From: JAWXTS01 sp044433305
GTDB lineage: Bacteria > Bacteroidota > Bacteroidia > Bacteroidales > Rikenellaceae
DNA length: 35,137 bases
Reading direction: 5' to 3'
Assembly (NCBI GenBank): GCA_044433305.1
Contig: JAWXTS010000010.1
Location: 1 to 35,137 of the forward strand
Shown: piece by piece, positions 15,695-24,128 of the stretch
How positions within the stretch are numbered: position 1 is the first letter of the stretch
How the letters are laid out: each line of letters starts with the position of its first letter
Translations under genes and position numbers: made by a program
The notes under the pieces: generated by a model
Told to the model about the DNA's origin: nothing
The model's database searches: none
Seen by the model: only the letters and a program-made list of their open reading frames with translations

Positions 15695-16720
15695 ATGGAA
15701 AATACACAATATACAGCAGCTGATTTTAAAAGCAATCAAGAAGTTAAGTGGTGCCCAGGCTGCGGCGACCACGCAATATTGAACTCTGTGGCTAAGGCGA
15801 TGAGTCAGGTAGCGCAAATCCAGAATCGTAAACACGAGGAATTTGCGGTTATCTCAGGTATCGGTTGCTCGTCACGTTTCCCTTACTATGTAAACATCTA
15901 CGGCTTCCACTCTATCCATGGACGTGCAGCAGCCATAGCATCTGGCGTTAAGGCAGCAAACCCTAACCTATCTATCTGGCAGGTGTCTGGTGACGGTGAC
16001 GCCCTAGCTATCGGAGGTAACCACTTTATCCATGCCGTACGACGCAATATCGACATCAACATAATGCTCTTCAATAATGAGATCTACGGTCTTACTAAGG
16101 GTCAATACTCTCCAACATCTGAGTTTGGCAAAAAGACTAAAACCTCTCCTTATGGAACCATCGAGCAACCTTTCCGCCCTGGTGACCTTATCCTAGGTGC
16201 ACGCGGTACTTTCTTTGCTCGCTCGATAGATGTTGAGATGCCTCTTACCGAGGAGTGTCTTATAGCATCGGCTGAGCACAAGGGAGCCTCTGTAACAGAG
16301 ATTCTTCAGAACTGCGTTATCTTTAATGATGGCACTTTTGCTGGATTCGCTGGCACTAAAGCTCTACGCGAGCAGAACACTATCGTTCTTCGTCACGGCG
16401 AGAAGATGATTTATGGCAAAGACAAGAACAAAGGCCTTATGTTGAAAGACATGGAGCTTGTGGCGGTAGAGATTGGCAAAGACGGTGTTAGCGAGGACGA
16501 CATCCTTGTTCACGACGCTCACTCTAAGAGTCCTTTCATCCACTCATTGCTTATCAACATGCACTACCCTGAGATGCCAGTGGCACTAGGTGTGATTCGC
16601 GATGTTGAGGGTGACTCTTACGACTCGCTTATGACAGCTCAAGTTGAGCAAGTCAAAGCCAGCTCTAAAATAAAATGTATGGACGATTTATTGAACAGTG
16701 GTGACACTTGGGAGATATAG
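15695..16720 (+). CDS. korB: 2-oxoacid:ferredoxin oxidoreductase, beta subunit
   Basis: This subunit binds thiamine pyrophosphate and an iron-sulfur cluster. In the 341-residue protein, cluster cysteines are seen in KWCPGCGDHAIL and GIGCSSRFPYY, with a later Cys in ILQNCVIFNDG. The TPP motif is GDGDALAIGGNHFIHAVRRN through NNEIYGLTKGQYSPTSEFG. No separate ferredoxin-type subunit is encoded here, consistent with the two-subunit KorAB enzyme. A strong terminator lies 27 bases after the stop, so the operon is just korA-korB. Confidence 0.94.
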   Translation: MENTQYTAADFKSNQEVKWCPGCGDHAILNSVAKAMSQVAQIQNRKHEEFAVISGIGCSSRFPYYVNIYGFHSIHGRAAAIASGVKAANPNLSIWQVSGDGDALAIGGNHFIHAVRRNIDINIMLFNNEIYGLTKGQYSPTSEFGKKTKTSPYGTIEQPFRPGDLILGARGTFFARSIDVEMPLTEECLIASAEHKGASVTEILQNCVIFNDGTFAGFAGTKALREQNTIVLRHGEKMIYGKDKNKGLMLKDMELVAVEIGKDGVSEDDILVHDAHSKSPFIHSLLINMHYPEMPVALGVIRDVEGDSYDSLMTAQVEQVKASSKIKCMDDLLNSGDTWEI

Positions 16721-16747
16721 TAGCATAAGCACCATATAATATATATG

Positions 16748-16785
16748 AAAGCCTGATTAGCGTGAGTTAATCAGGCTTTTTGTTT
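16748..16785 (+). terminator. Rho-independent terminator of korAB
   Basis: AAAGCCTGATTA (16748-16759) pairs perfectly with TAATCAGGCTTT (16768-16779) around an 8-base loop, followed by a T-rich tail. This is a 12-bp stem. Confidence 0.9.
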
Positions 16786-16808
16786 ATTGTCACCTCGAAA
16801 ATTTGGCA

Positions 16809-16900
16809 CAAAAAAAAGAGGAACTCTGAAAAAGCTATGTGCTTTTATCAGATTCCTCTACTAACCTAAAACTACTAACCTAAAAATGAACCTTAAAACC
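16809..16900 (-). ncRNA. Candidate small RNA, minus strand, with two repeated single-stranded motifs
   Basis: No protein gene lies on either strand of 16786-17172. On the minus strand a promoter (16906-16937) is followed about 90 bases later by a rho-independent terminator. The terminator pairs 16817-16823 with 16853-16859, 16825-16829 with 16848-16852, and 16830-16835 with 16841-16846 (18 bp, two single-base bulges, loop 16836-16840), then has a seven-T tail. Between promoter and hairpin the RNA would hold TTTAGGTTAGTA twice (complements at 16859-16870 and 16873-16884, period 14). No open reading frame of note is present in the transcript. An alternative is a plus-strand structured leader ending at ATG 16886; the T tail favours the minus strand. 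The rest of this gene-free stretch, to 17172, is AT-rich and carries the dnaG promoter. Confidence 0.5.
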
Positions 16901-16905
16901 TTTGA

Positions 16906-16937
16906 CAAAGAAACGGCAGTTTTTAGTATTATGCAAA
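16906..16937 (-). promoter_or_regulatory. Promoter of the candidate minus-strand small RNA
   Basis: On the minus strand TTTG (16934-16937) is followed after exactly 20 bases by TTTCTTTG (16906-16913), one mismatch to TAnnTTTG. The spacing equals that of several other promoters here (25451-25482, 32984-33015). Start would be near 16900. Confidence 0.5.
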
Positions 16938-17122
16938 TATTTTAGGATGGATATATTCTATTTAACTAAAATTTAATATTTTGGTGCCTTTTAGTTTACA
17001 AAGGACTAAAAAAAGGTAATTTCAGGGTGCTAAAGTACTAAGTATAGGTTTATTAAAAAATTATAAAAACTCTATATGGCAGTAGGCCTGCAATAGAATT
17101 TAGAAGATTAGAAATAAATTTT

Positions 17123-17130
17123 TACCTTTG
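17123..17130 (+). promoter_or_regulatory. -7 promoter box (TACCTTTG) for dnaG
   Basis: An exact TAnnTTTG match lies 42 bases upstream of the dnaG ATG. No TTTG at -33. Confidence 0.6.
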
Positions 17131-17172
17131 TAGGACGCTACTTCTAAACAAGCGTATTATCCAAAATAATAG

Positions 17173-19236
17173 ATGATTGACCACAGCACCGTAGATAGAA
17201 TATTTGCCGCAGCAAACATTGTCGATGTCATAAGCGACTTTATTACCCTCAAGAAAAAAGGGGTCAATTATAATGCCTGCTGTCCTTTTCACAACGAGAA
17301 GACCCCATCCTTTGTGGTCTCTCCAGCAAAGGGGCTGTTCAAGTGTTTTGGATGTGGCAAGGGCGGCAATGCCGTGACCTTCGTCATGGAGCATGAATCT
17401 ATGAGCTATGTGGAGGCACTGAAATATGTTGCCCACAAGTATAATATCGAGGTCGAGGAGAAAGAAGAGACCGAGGAACAGAAACGCAAGAACGACGACC
17501 GCGAGTCACTTATGGCCGTAACAAACTACGGCTCGCAGTATTTTATCGAGCAGCTACACAAAACCAGCGAGGGCCAGAACGTTGGTCTAAGCTATTTCAG
17601 AGAGCGTGGCTTCAGCGACCAGACCATAGTTAAGTTTGGACTAGGCTTCTGCCCAACGGGTGGTGATACCTTTACGCGTGCTGCCCTTAAGGACGGCTAC
17701 AAGGAACAGTTTCTGGTTGACTCAGGGCTGAGTATCAAACGCGACGAGGGCGGATTCTACGACAGGTTCTGGGGGCGTGTCATGTTTCCTATACACGGCA
17801 TAAGCGGCAGGGTGACTGGCTTTGGTGGCAGGACCCTACGCACAGACAAGAAAGTTGCCAAGTACCTCAACTCTCCAGAGTCAGAGATTTACCATAAGAG
17901 CAGCATACTCTACGGACTCTTTTTTGCAAAGAAGGCCATAACACGTGCCGACTCGTGCATCCTTGTCGAGGGATACACCGACGTAATATCCATGCACCAA
18001 GCAGGCATAGAGAACGTTGTTGCCTCGTCGGGCACATCGCTCACCGAAGACCAGATAAGACTCATAAGTCGATTTACTAAGAACATTACAATAATATATG
18101 ATGGTGATGCTGCGGGCATCAAGGCCTCTCTGCGCGGCATAAACTTGATTCTTGCTCAAGGCCTTAATGTGCGCATAGTGCCCCTACCCGTGGAGCATGA
18201 CCCAGACTCGTTTGCGCGCGCCCACACAACAGTGGAGCTAGAGGAATATATCCTCAGCAATACGGAGGACTTCATGAGCTTCAAGACCAAGCTGCTACTT
18301 GACGACTCTAAGGGCGATCCGCTGAAGAAAGCCAGCGTGGTGAGCGACATCGTAGAGAGCATATCACTGATCCCTGACGGCATAACGCGCTCGGTTTATA
18401 TCTCGGAGTGTGCCAAGCTGCTAGAGATAAGCGAGGATGTGCTTGTGCGCGAGGTGGGAGGCCGCATGGCCAAACGCTCGGACGGAGACCAAGGCTATCA
18501 GGCCTACCGCAATGCAATCAAGAAACAAGAGAACAAGCAGCTAGCAAACGACATAACCAGAAAGGATGTTTCGGCAGGCAGCAGCTGTGACGAGCTAGAG
18601 AAAGAAATTGTCAAGTACCTGCTTCGATATGGCGACCAACAATTCAAATACATAGAGGACAATCAGGTTTTTGAACTTAACGTAGCCCAGACCCTTATAG
18701 ACGAAATATCGCAACACGAGGTGTCGCTGCAAAATCCTACTTTCCGCATAATCTTTGACACCTACCAACAAGAGCTGGAGCAAAGGTCGGAGCAGCAGGA
18801 ACAAGAAGAGCAAGAGCTGGAGCCTTCATCTGTGAGCATCCCTATGCACATATTCACCAACCACACCGACCCTGAGGTATGTAGTGTGGCTGTGGATCTG
18901 CTGACCTCTGATGATGTATATATACCTAGCAGGCTATGGGACCGCTACGACATACTGGTAGACTCTGAGAGTGACAGGCTAAGCATTGCCATCCCTAGGG
19001 TCATAAAACTATATAAATCCAAGGCCATAGAGCTATTAATCGCCCACCTTATGGAGCAGATGGATAACTTGTCGGCTCAGCTAGAGACCGCAGAGCAGCA
19101 AGGCGACGACGACCCTTCGACCCAGCAGCAAAGACAGCAGATGCAGGAGGAACTTAAGGGGCTGACCTCGAAGATTTCGGCTCTGAACCGCGAGCGCATA
19201 GCCATATCAAAGCAGCTGTCGCGACTAATACTGTAA
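17173..19236 (+). CDS. dnaG: DNA primase
   Basis: Primase makes the RNA primers for DNA replication. The N-terminal CHC2 zinc finger has ligands Cys37, His40, Cys58 and Cys61 (CCPFHNEKTPSF, KCFGCGKGGN). The catalytic core has the TOPRIM motifs ILVEGYTDVISMHQAGIENV and IIYDGDAAGIKAS, and the upstream YFRERGFSDQTIVKFGLGF. The 687-residue length is typical for Bacteroidota. The C-terminal third is less conserved and includes a Glu/Gln-rich stretch (about residues 534-553) and a terminal coiled-coil-like region, where the helicase-interacting domain sits. It is followed by uvrB after 47 bases. Confidence 0.96.
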   Translation: MIDHSTVDRIFAAANIVDVISDFITLKKKGVNYNACCPFHNEKTPSFVVSPAKGLFKCFGCGKGGNAVTFVMEHESMSYVEALKYVAHKYNIEVEEKEETEEQKRKNDDRESLMAVTNYGSQYFIEQLHKTSEGQNVGLSYFRERGFSDQTIVKFGLGFCPTGGDTFTRAALKDGYKEQFLVDSGLSIKRDEGGFYDRFWGRVMFPIHGISGRVTGFGGRTLRTDKKVAKYLNSPESEIYHKSSILYGLFFAKKAITRADSCILVEGYTDVISMHQAGIENVVASSGTSLTEDQIRLISRFTKNITIIYDGDAAGIKASLRGINLILAQGLNVRIVPLPVEHDPDSFARAHTTVELEEYILSNTEDFMSFKTKLLLDDSKGDPLKKASVVSDIVESISLIPDGITRSVYISECAKLLEISEDVLVREVGGRMAKRSDGDQGYQAYRNAIKKQENKQLANDITRKDVSAGSSCDELEKEIVKYLLRYGDQQFKYIEDNQVFELNVAQTLIDEISQHEVSLQNPTFRIIFDTYQQELEQRSEQQEQEEQELEPSSVSIPMHIFTNHTDPEVCSVAVDLLTSDDVYIPSRLWDRYDILVDSESDRLSIAIPRVIKLYKSKAIELLIAHLMEQMDNLSAQLETAEQQGDDDPSTQQQRQQMQEELKGLTSKISALNRERIAISKQLSRLIL

Positions 19237-19283
19237 TATAGGAACCTAGTTTTTCGTTCTCTCTAAAGAAAAAAACTTAAGTC

Positions 19284-21302
19284 ATGGATTTTAAACTTAC
19301 TTCATCATATCAGCCCACAGGCGACCAACCACAAGCAATAGATAGCCTTGTGTCGGCCATGCATGGCCATAGCCACCACAATACCCTTATGGGCGTTACT
19401 GGCTCGGGCAAGACCTTTACCATGGCTAACGTCATAGCTCAGATGGGCAAGCCCACATTGGTGCTCAGCCACAACAAGACTCTGGCCGCACAGCTGTACA
19501 CGGAATTCAAGAACTTCTTCCCTGAGAATGCTGTCGAGTACTATGTATCATACTATGACTATTATCAACCTGAGGCCTACCTGCCAGCAACGGACACCTT
19601 CATCGAGAAGGACCTTTCTATAAATGACGAGATAGAGAAGTTGCGACTACGCACCACCTCGTCGCTGCTATCGGGGCGCAAGGACATCATCGTGGTGTCT
19701 AGCGTGTCTTGTATATATGGTATAGGCAACCCTCAGGACTTCCACGAGACATCCATAAACCTAAAGGTCGGAACTATAATCTCGCGACAGAAGCTGCTGT
19801 ATATGCTTGTTGACGCGCTATACACACGTAGCATAAATGACTTTGTGGCAGGCACGTTTCGCGTCAATGGCGACACGGTGGATATATTCCCTGCCTATGG
19901 AGGTATATGCTATCGTGTGAGCTTCTATGACGATGAGATAGACCTTATATCTGTCATAGACCATGTGTCGGGAGCACGCCTCGAAAACCTAGACGAGATA
20001 GTAATCTTCCCTGCCAATATGTTTGTCACAACGCGCGAGCGAGGACAGCAGGCCATACGTCAGATACAACTCGATTTGGGACGTCAGGTAGATATGTTCA
20101 ACAAGGAAGGTCGCGAGGCCGAGGCACGACGACTACTGCAACGTGTAGAATATGATTTGGAGATGATTAAGGAGCTGGGCTACTGCCCCGGCATAGAGAA
20201 CTACTCGCGCTACTTTGATGGCAGAGCAGCAGGCTCACGCCCTTTCTGTCTGCTAGATTACTTCCCAGACGACTACCTTATGTTTATAGACGAGAGCCAT
20301 GTGACCATACCTCAGATACGCGCCATGTATGGAGGTGATGCCGCCCGCAAGGAGAACCTTGTAGAGTATGGCTACCGCCTGCCAGCAGCAAAGGACAATA
20401 GACCTTTGAAGTTCGAGGAGTTCGAGAGCCTTATGGGCGACACAGTATATGTCAGTGCTACCCCTGCCGACTATGAATTGATAAAATCGGAGGGCATGGT
20501 GGTAGAACAAATAATAAGACCTACGGGACTGCTAGACCCACCCATAGAGATACAACCTACCGACAACCAGATAGACCACCTGCTGGGCGAGATACGCAAG
20601 CGCACAGCCAAGGACGAGCGCGTGCTTGTAACCACACTCACCAAGCGCATGGCCGAGGAGCTAGCAAAATATTTTGAGAGGGTAAATGTGCGATGCCGTT
20701 ATATACACTCTGACGTGGACACCCTAGAGAGGGTTGAGATACTGGATGATTTGCGCAAGGGCTTGTTCGATGTGCTTATAGGCGTCAACCTACTTAGGGA
20801 GGGATTGGACCTGCCCGAGGTGTCTTTGGTGGCAATTATGGATGCCGACAAGGAGGGATTCCTACGCTCGACACGCTCGCTGACCCAGACCGCAGGTAGA
20901 GCTGCCCGTAATGTCAATGGCAAGGTTATAATGTATGCCGACAAGAAGACAGATTCTATGCTTGAGACCATGGCCGAGTCGACACGCCGTAGAGAGAAAC
21001 AAATGGTCTACAACCAGAAGATGGGCATAGAACCTACTCAGGCCATACGTACCGTAGGCAGTGGCGACTTAAGAAACAACCGCCCTACGGAGGCAGATGT
21101 AACTTACGATTTGAGCGACAAGGGACTGAACATAGCTGCCGAAAGCAGAGCCGACTACATAGCCGACCCAGCTCAAATAGAGCAAGCCATAGAGCACCAG
21201 AAAGGACTAATGGAGAAAGCAGCCAAGGATCTTGACTTTGCAGCAGCGGCCAAGTATCGCGACAGAATGTACGAGCTACAAAAGAAACTATCAAGCAAAT
21301 AG
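19284..21302 (+). CDS. uvrB: Excinuclease ABC subunit B
   Basis: UvrB is the damage-verifying helicase-like subunit of nucleotide excision repair, loaded by UvrA and partnered with UvrC. In the 672-residue protein are Walker A GVTGSGKTFTMANV, the beta-hairpin region YYDYYQPEAYLPATDTFIEK, the DEAH-like FIDESHVTIPQIRAMY, helicase motif V/VI (GVNLLREGLDLPEVSLVAIM and RSLTQTAGRAARN), and a C-terminal UVR motif (AAKYRDRMYELQKKL) that contacts UvrC. All regions are intact. It sits between dnaG and a GtrA-family gene, all on the same strand. Confidence 0.97.
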   Translation: MDFKLTSSYQPTGDQPQAIDSLVSAMHGHSHHNTLMGVTGSGKTFTMANVIAQMGKPTLVLSHNKTLAAQLYTEFKNFFPENAVEYYVSYYDYYQPEAYLPATDTFIEKDLSINDEIEKLRLRTTSSLLSGRKDIIVVSSVSCIYGIGNPQDFHETSINLKVGTIISRQKLLYMLVDALYTRSINDFVAGTFRVNGDTVDIFPAYGGICYRVSFYDDEIDLISVIDHVSGARLENLDEIVIFPANMFVTTRERGQQAIRQIQLDLGRQVDMFNKEGREAEARRLLQRVEYDLEMIKELGYCPGIENYSRYFDGRAAGSRPFCLLDYFPDDYLMFIDESHVTIPQIRAMYGGDAARKENLVEYGYRLPAAKDNRPLKFEEFESLMGDTVYVSATPADYELIKSEGMVVEQIIRPTGLLDPPIEIQPTDNQIDHLLGEIRKRTAKDERVLVTTLTKRMAEELAKYFERVNVRCRYIHSDVDTLERVEILDDLRKGLFDVLIGVNLLREGLDLPEVSLVAIMDADKEGFLRSTRSLTQTAGRAARNVNGKVIMYADKKTDSMLETMAESTRRREKQMVYNQKMGIEPTQAIRTVGSGDLRNNRPTEADVTYDLSDKGLNIAAESRADYIADPAQIEQAIEHQKGLMEKAAKDLDFAAAAKYRDRMYELQKKLSSK

Positions 21303-21309
21303 AAACGCC

Positions 21310-21813
21310 ATGTCATTAAGAACAACCATAAACTCTCGACTAGAGAAGTCTATAACATGGTGTATAGACCTATTCTATTTGCCATTTATAGAACGACTGA
21401 TTCCGCGCCAGATATTTAGATATATGGCCTGCGGAGGCGGCAACCTATGTATCGACTTGGTGCTCTATGCTATCATGTACAACTTTGTGCTCAAGAAGCA
21501 GGTTCTCGAACTAGGCTTTGTAGCCATGACCCCACATATAGCAGCCTTTGTAATTGTGTTCCCTATAACTTTCTGCACGGGATTTTGGTTGGCACGACAC
21601 ATCAGCTTTGCAGGCTCAAAGCTACAAGAGAAGGTGCAGCTATTCAGATATATGCTTTCGGTATGTGGCTCGATACTACTAAACTACGTGCTTCTAAAGT
21701 TCTTTGTCGAGATTGTAGGCATATATCCTACACCATCCAAGGCACTCACAACACTGCTTGTGATACTATACAGCTTTATAATGCAAAAGTATTTCACCTT
21801 TAAGCAAGGATAA
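21310..21813 (+). CDS. GtrA-family membrane protein
   Basis: The 167-residue protein has four hydrophobic helices (about residues 34-55, 68-93, 111-132 and 145-162), the layout of the GtrA/DPMS family. Motifs such as RYMACGGGNLCIDLVLYAIM in the first span and VILYSFIMQKYFTFK at the end fit it. Family members are thought to flip or handle lipid-linked sugars for surface polysaccharides, but biochemical proof is limited. The ATG at 21310, 7 bases after the uvrB stop, is preferred over an upstream in-frame ATG at 21232 that lies inside uvrB. No glycosyltransferase is adjacent, so the substrate is unknown. Confidence 0.82.
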   Translation: MSLRTTINSRLEKSITWCIDLFYLPFIERLIPRQIFRYMACGGGNLCIDLVLYAIMYNFVLKKQVLELGFVAMTPHIAAFVIVFPITFCTGFWLARHISFAGSKLQEKVQLFRYMLSVCGSILLNYVLLKFFVEIVGIYPTPSKALTTLLVILYSFIMQKYFTFKQG

Positions 21814-21861
21814 CACTTTGGTTTATTTCTTGTTTGATGACACTGTAAGCAATTAAATAAT

Positions 21862-21869
21862 TACCTTTG
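21862..21869 (+). promoter_or_regulatory. -7 promoter box (TACCTTTG) for trxB
   Basis: An exact TAnnTTTG match 23 bases before the trxB ATG, with TTTG at 21833-21836 a further 25 bases upstream (slightly long spacing). Confidence 0.6.
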
Positions 21870-21892
21870 TAACAACATAAAAAATATAAACT

Positions 21893-22828
21893 ATGACTAG
21901 CGAGAAAATTAAATGTTTGATTATAGGCAGTGGTCCTGCGGGCTACACAGCAGCCATATACGCTTCAAGAAGCAACCTTAGCCCTGTAATATATGAGGGT
22001 CTAACACCTGGTGGCCAGCTGACAATAACTACCGACATAGAGAACTTCCCCGGCTACCCAGATGGCATATCAGGCCCTGTAATGATGGAGGACCTGAAAC
22101 GTCAAGCACTGCGCTTTGGTGCAGAGTCACGTTTTGGTATCGCCACCGAGGTTGATTTCTCGGCTCGCCCATTCAAGGTTACTATCGACGGAAGCAAGCT
22201 TATTGAGGCCGAGTCGGTTATTATAGCAACGGGAGCAACAGCCAAATACCTTGGTCTAGACTCTGAGACTCACTTCCGTGGTCAGGGCGTTTCGGCCTGC
22301 GCAACATGCGACGGATTCTTCTATCGCAGAAAAGACGTTGCCGTGGTTGGCGGTGGCGACACAGCCTGCGAGGAGGCCAGCTACCTTGCATCAATATGCA
22401 ATAAGGTTTATATGATAGTGCGCAAGGACTACCTTCGTGCATCAAAAGCCATGCAAGAGCGTGTTATGAACACACCAAATATCGAGGTGCTATTTGAGAC
22501 CACCACCAAAGAGGTTGTGGGCGATAGCAGCGGCGTGAACGGACTTATCGTTGACACTAAAGCAGAAGAAAAGACTCTTGATGTTATGGGCTTGTTCCTA
22601 GCCATAGGACACCATCCAAACACAGACATCTTCAAAGACTACCTTACTCTAGATAGCGAGGGTTATATAGTAACCGTACCCGGCACATCAAAGACAAATA
22701 TTGAGGGTGTGTTTGCTGCGGGCGATGTTCAGGATCCAAACTATCGTCAGGCCATTACAGCGGCTGGCAGCGGTTGTAAAGCAGCCTTGGACTGCGAGCG
22801 TTTTCTACTAAGCATAGGCAGCAAATAG
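21893..22828 (+). CDS. trxB: Thioredoxin-disulfide reductase
   Basis: This flavoenzyme passes electrons from NADPH to thioredoxin. The 311-residue protein has the FAD-binding IIGSGPAGYTAAIYASR, the redox pair Cys136/Cys139 in ACATCDGFFYR, the NADPH loop VVGGGDTACEEASYLA and the C-terminal FAD motif GVFAAGDVQDPNYRQAITAA. All catalytic features are intact, and length is standard for the low-molecular-weight enzyme. It is followed after 1 base by a LuxE-like gene, so both are on one transcript. Confidence 0.96.
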   Translation: MTSEKIKCLIIGSGPAGYTAAIYASRSNLSPVIYEGLTPGGQLTITTDIENFPGYPDGISGPVMMEDLKRQALRFGAESRFGIATEVDFSARPFKVTIDGSKLIEAESVIIATGATAKYLGLDSETHFRGQGVSACATCDGFFYRRKDVAVVGGGDTACEEASYLASICNKVYMIVRKDYLRASKAMQERVMNTPNIEVLFETTTKEVVGDSSGVNGLIVDTKAEEKTLDVMGLFLAIGHHPNTDIFKDYLTLDSEGYIVTVPGTSKTNIEGVFAAGDVQDPNYRQAITAAGSGCKAALDCERFLLSIGSK

Positions 22829-22829
22829 C

Positions 22830-23804
22830 ATGAGCGTTAGCGTCAACACAAAAGATATATTCTCGATAAGTAGCAGCGGCGACTTTGAGGCTAAGGCACT
22901 GGAGATATTTAGATTCCAAGCCCAAAGCTGCAAGGTCTATAAAGACTATCTTAATGCCATAGGAGTGGACCCTAGCGATGTGCAGACCCTAGAACAGATA
23001 CCCATGCTACCCATAGAGCTATTCAAGAGCCATGAGATTTATTGTGGCAGCAAGCCTGCACAGATAGTGTTTACCAGCAGCGCGACCACGGGCATGGTGC
23101 CCTCAAATCACCATGTTGCCGATGTTGCTATATACGAAGAATCTTTTATGCGTGGCTTCGAGCTATTCTATGGCAGGCCCAAGGACATGTGCATCTATGC
23201 CCTACTGCCCAACTACCTTGAGCGCGAAGGTTCGTCGCTGGTCTACATGTTCGACAAACTTATAAAGGCTGCTAGCAGCGGAGGCTTCTACCTCTATGAC
23301 ACAGACAAGATGTTGGAGCAGATGGCAAGCTTCGAGGGACCAAAGCTACTTCTAGGAGTAAGCTATGCCCTACTCGATTTGGCCGAAGCAGGGGTAACCC
23401 TACCCGAGAACACCATGGTCATGGAAACGGGCGGAATGAAAGGTCGCCGCAAGGAGATGACCAAACAAGAGCTACACACTACCCTATGCCAAGGATTGGG
23501 TGTGGACAGCATACACTCAGAATACGGCATGGCCGAGCTACTGTCTCAGGCCTACTCTTCTGGGCAGGGCGTATTCACTCCATCGCCATGGCTGGATATT
23601 AGAGTTCGCGATTTGAACGACCCATTCCGCTGGGTCAAAGATGGACACATGGGTGGCATAAACATCATCGATTTGGCCAACGTCTACTCATGTAGTTTTA
23701 TACAGACACAAGACCTGGGAACACGCTACGACAACGGCACTTTTAGCCTAGGCGGACGCATCAGCGGAAGCGACATCAGAGGCTGCAACCTACTGGTTCA
23801 ATAG
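22830..23804 (+). CDS. LuxE-like acyl-protein synthetase (acyltransferase)
   Basis: The 324-residue protein resembles LuxE / acyl-protein synthetase, a branch of the AMP-forming ligase superfamily. Supporting motifs are the Ser/Thr-rich loop VFTSSATTGMVPSNHHV, the region VMETGGMKGRRKEMTKQELH, and EYGMAELLSQAYSSGQGVFT, which resembles the A5 adenylation motif (YG-E). LuxE activates fatty acids for reduction, but no lux genes occur here, so the acid acted on is unknown. It starts 1 base after trxB and is probably translationally coupled. No terminator is evident immediately after its stop. Confidence 0.78.
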   Translation: MSVSVNTKDIFSISSSGDFEAKALEIFRFQAQSCKVYKDYLNAIGVDPSDVQTLEQIPMLPIELFKSHEIYCGSKPAQIVFTSSATTGMVPSNHHVADVAIYEESFMRGFELFYGRPKDMCIYALLPNYLEREGSSLVYMFDKLIKAASSGGFYLYDTDKMLEQMASFEGPKLLLGVSYALLDLAEAGVTLPENTMVMETGGMKGRRKEMTKQELHTTLCQGLGVDSIHSEYGMAELLSQAYSSGQGVFTPSPWLDIRVRDLNDPFRWVKDGHMGGINIIDLANVYSCSFIQTQDLGTRYDNGTFSLGGRISGSDIRGCNLLVQ

Positions 23805-23880
23805 GGGCTTCTACATGCCTTCTAGTACTTTATAATTATAAATCGGTACACAAGTCAAAGTTTTTACCTAATTATAGTAA

Positions 23881-23911
23881 TTGCACAAAGTTCTTTCATA
23901 AGCTACTTTTG
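23881..23911 (+). promoter_or_regulatory. Promoter without a downstream gene (small-RNA candidate)
   Basis: TTG at 23881-23883 and an exact -7 box TACTTTTG at 23904-23911 are spaced by 20 bases. The next coding start is at 24129, and a terminator intervenes at 24019-24060. Confidence 0.6.
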
Positions 23912-23916
23912 TAATG

Positions 23917-24060
23917 TGAATAAGTTATTTTTATTTTTTGAGTTATTACTATTGTTAAGCCAGGCAGCATAAATTTTGATTTAGTGAGCCATTTCTAAAA
24001 TTTGTTTAAGCCGATTATACGGAGGAGCCTTCTTCAGAAAAGTCTTCTCCGTGTTTTTTT
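23917..24060 (+). ncRNA. Candidate small RNA of about 140 bases
   Basis: Lying between the promoter at 23881-23911 and the terminator at 24019-24060, this segment has no usable ORF: the first ATG is directly followed by TGA. It contains two TTAAGCC copies (23955-23961 and 24006-24012). It could be a trans-acting small RNA, or the remnant of a decayed gene. Adjacent 23805-23880 shows nothing. I cannot assign a known RNA family. Confidence 0.5.
24019..24060 (+). terminator. Rho-independent terminator of the candidate small RNA
   Basis: ACGGAGGAG (24019-24027) pairs with CTTCTCCGT (24044-24052, one G-U pair), then a seven-T run follows. Confidence 0.8.
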
Positions 24061-24070
24061 ATATTTTGAA

Positions 24071-24102
24071 TTGTAAATTCTCGTATAAAGGTATTATCTT
24101 TA
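24071..24102 (+). promoter_or_regulatory. Probable promoter of the hemerythrin-regulator pair
   Basis: TTG at 24071-24073 and TATCTTTA at 24095-24102 (one mismatch to TAnnTTTG) are 21 bases apart and end 26 bases before the ATG at 24129. Confidence 0.5.
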
Positions 24103-24128
24103 CAGATGAACCCTAATGAGACAAAAAT

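Noticed and set aside
16886..16945. A 19-residue plus-strand ORF starting MNLKTFDKETAV directly after two TAACCTAAAA boxes.
   Set aside because: It is short, has no known similarity I can recall, and the hairpin upstream has its T run on the other strand. Kept only as the alternative reading of the small-RNA region.
21232..21309. An upstream in-frame start for the GtrA-family protein.
   Set aside because: It lies within uvrB in another frame and adds hydrophilic residues not found in the family.
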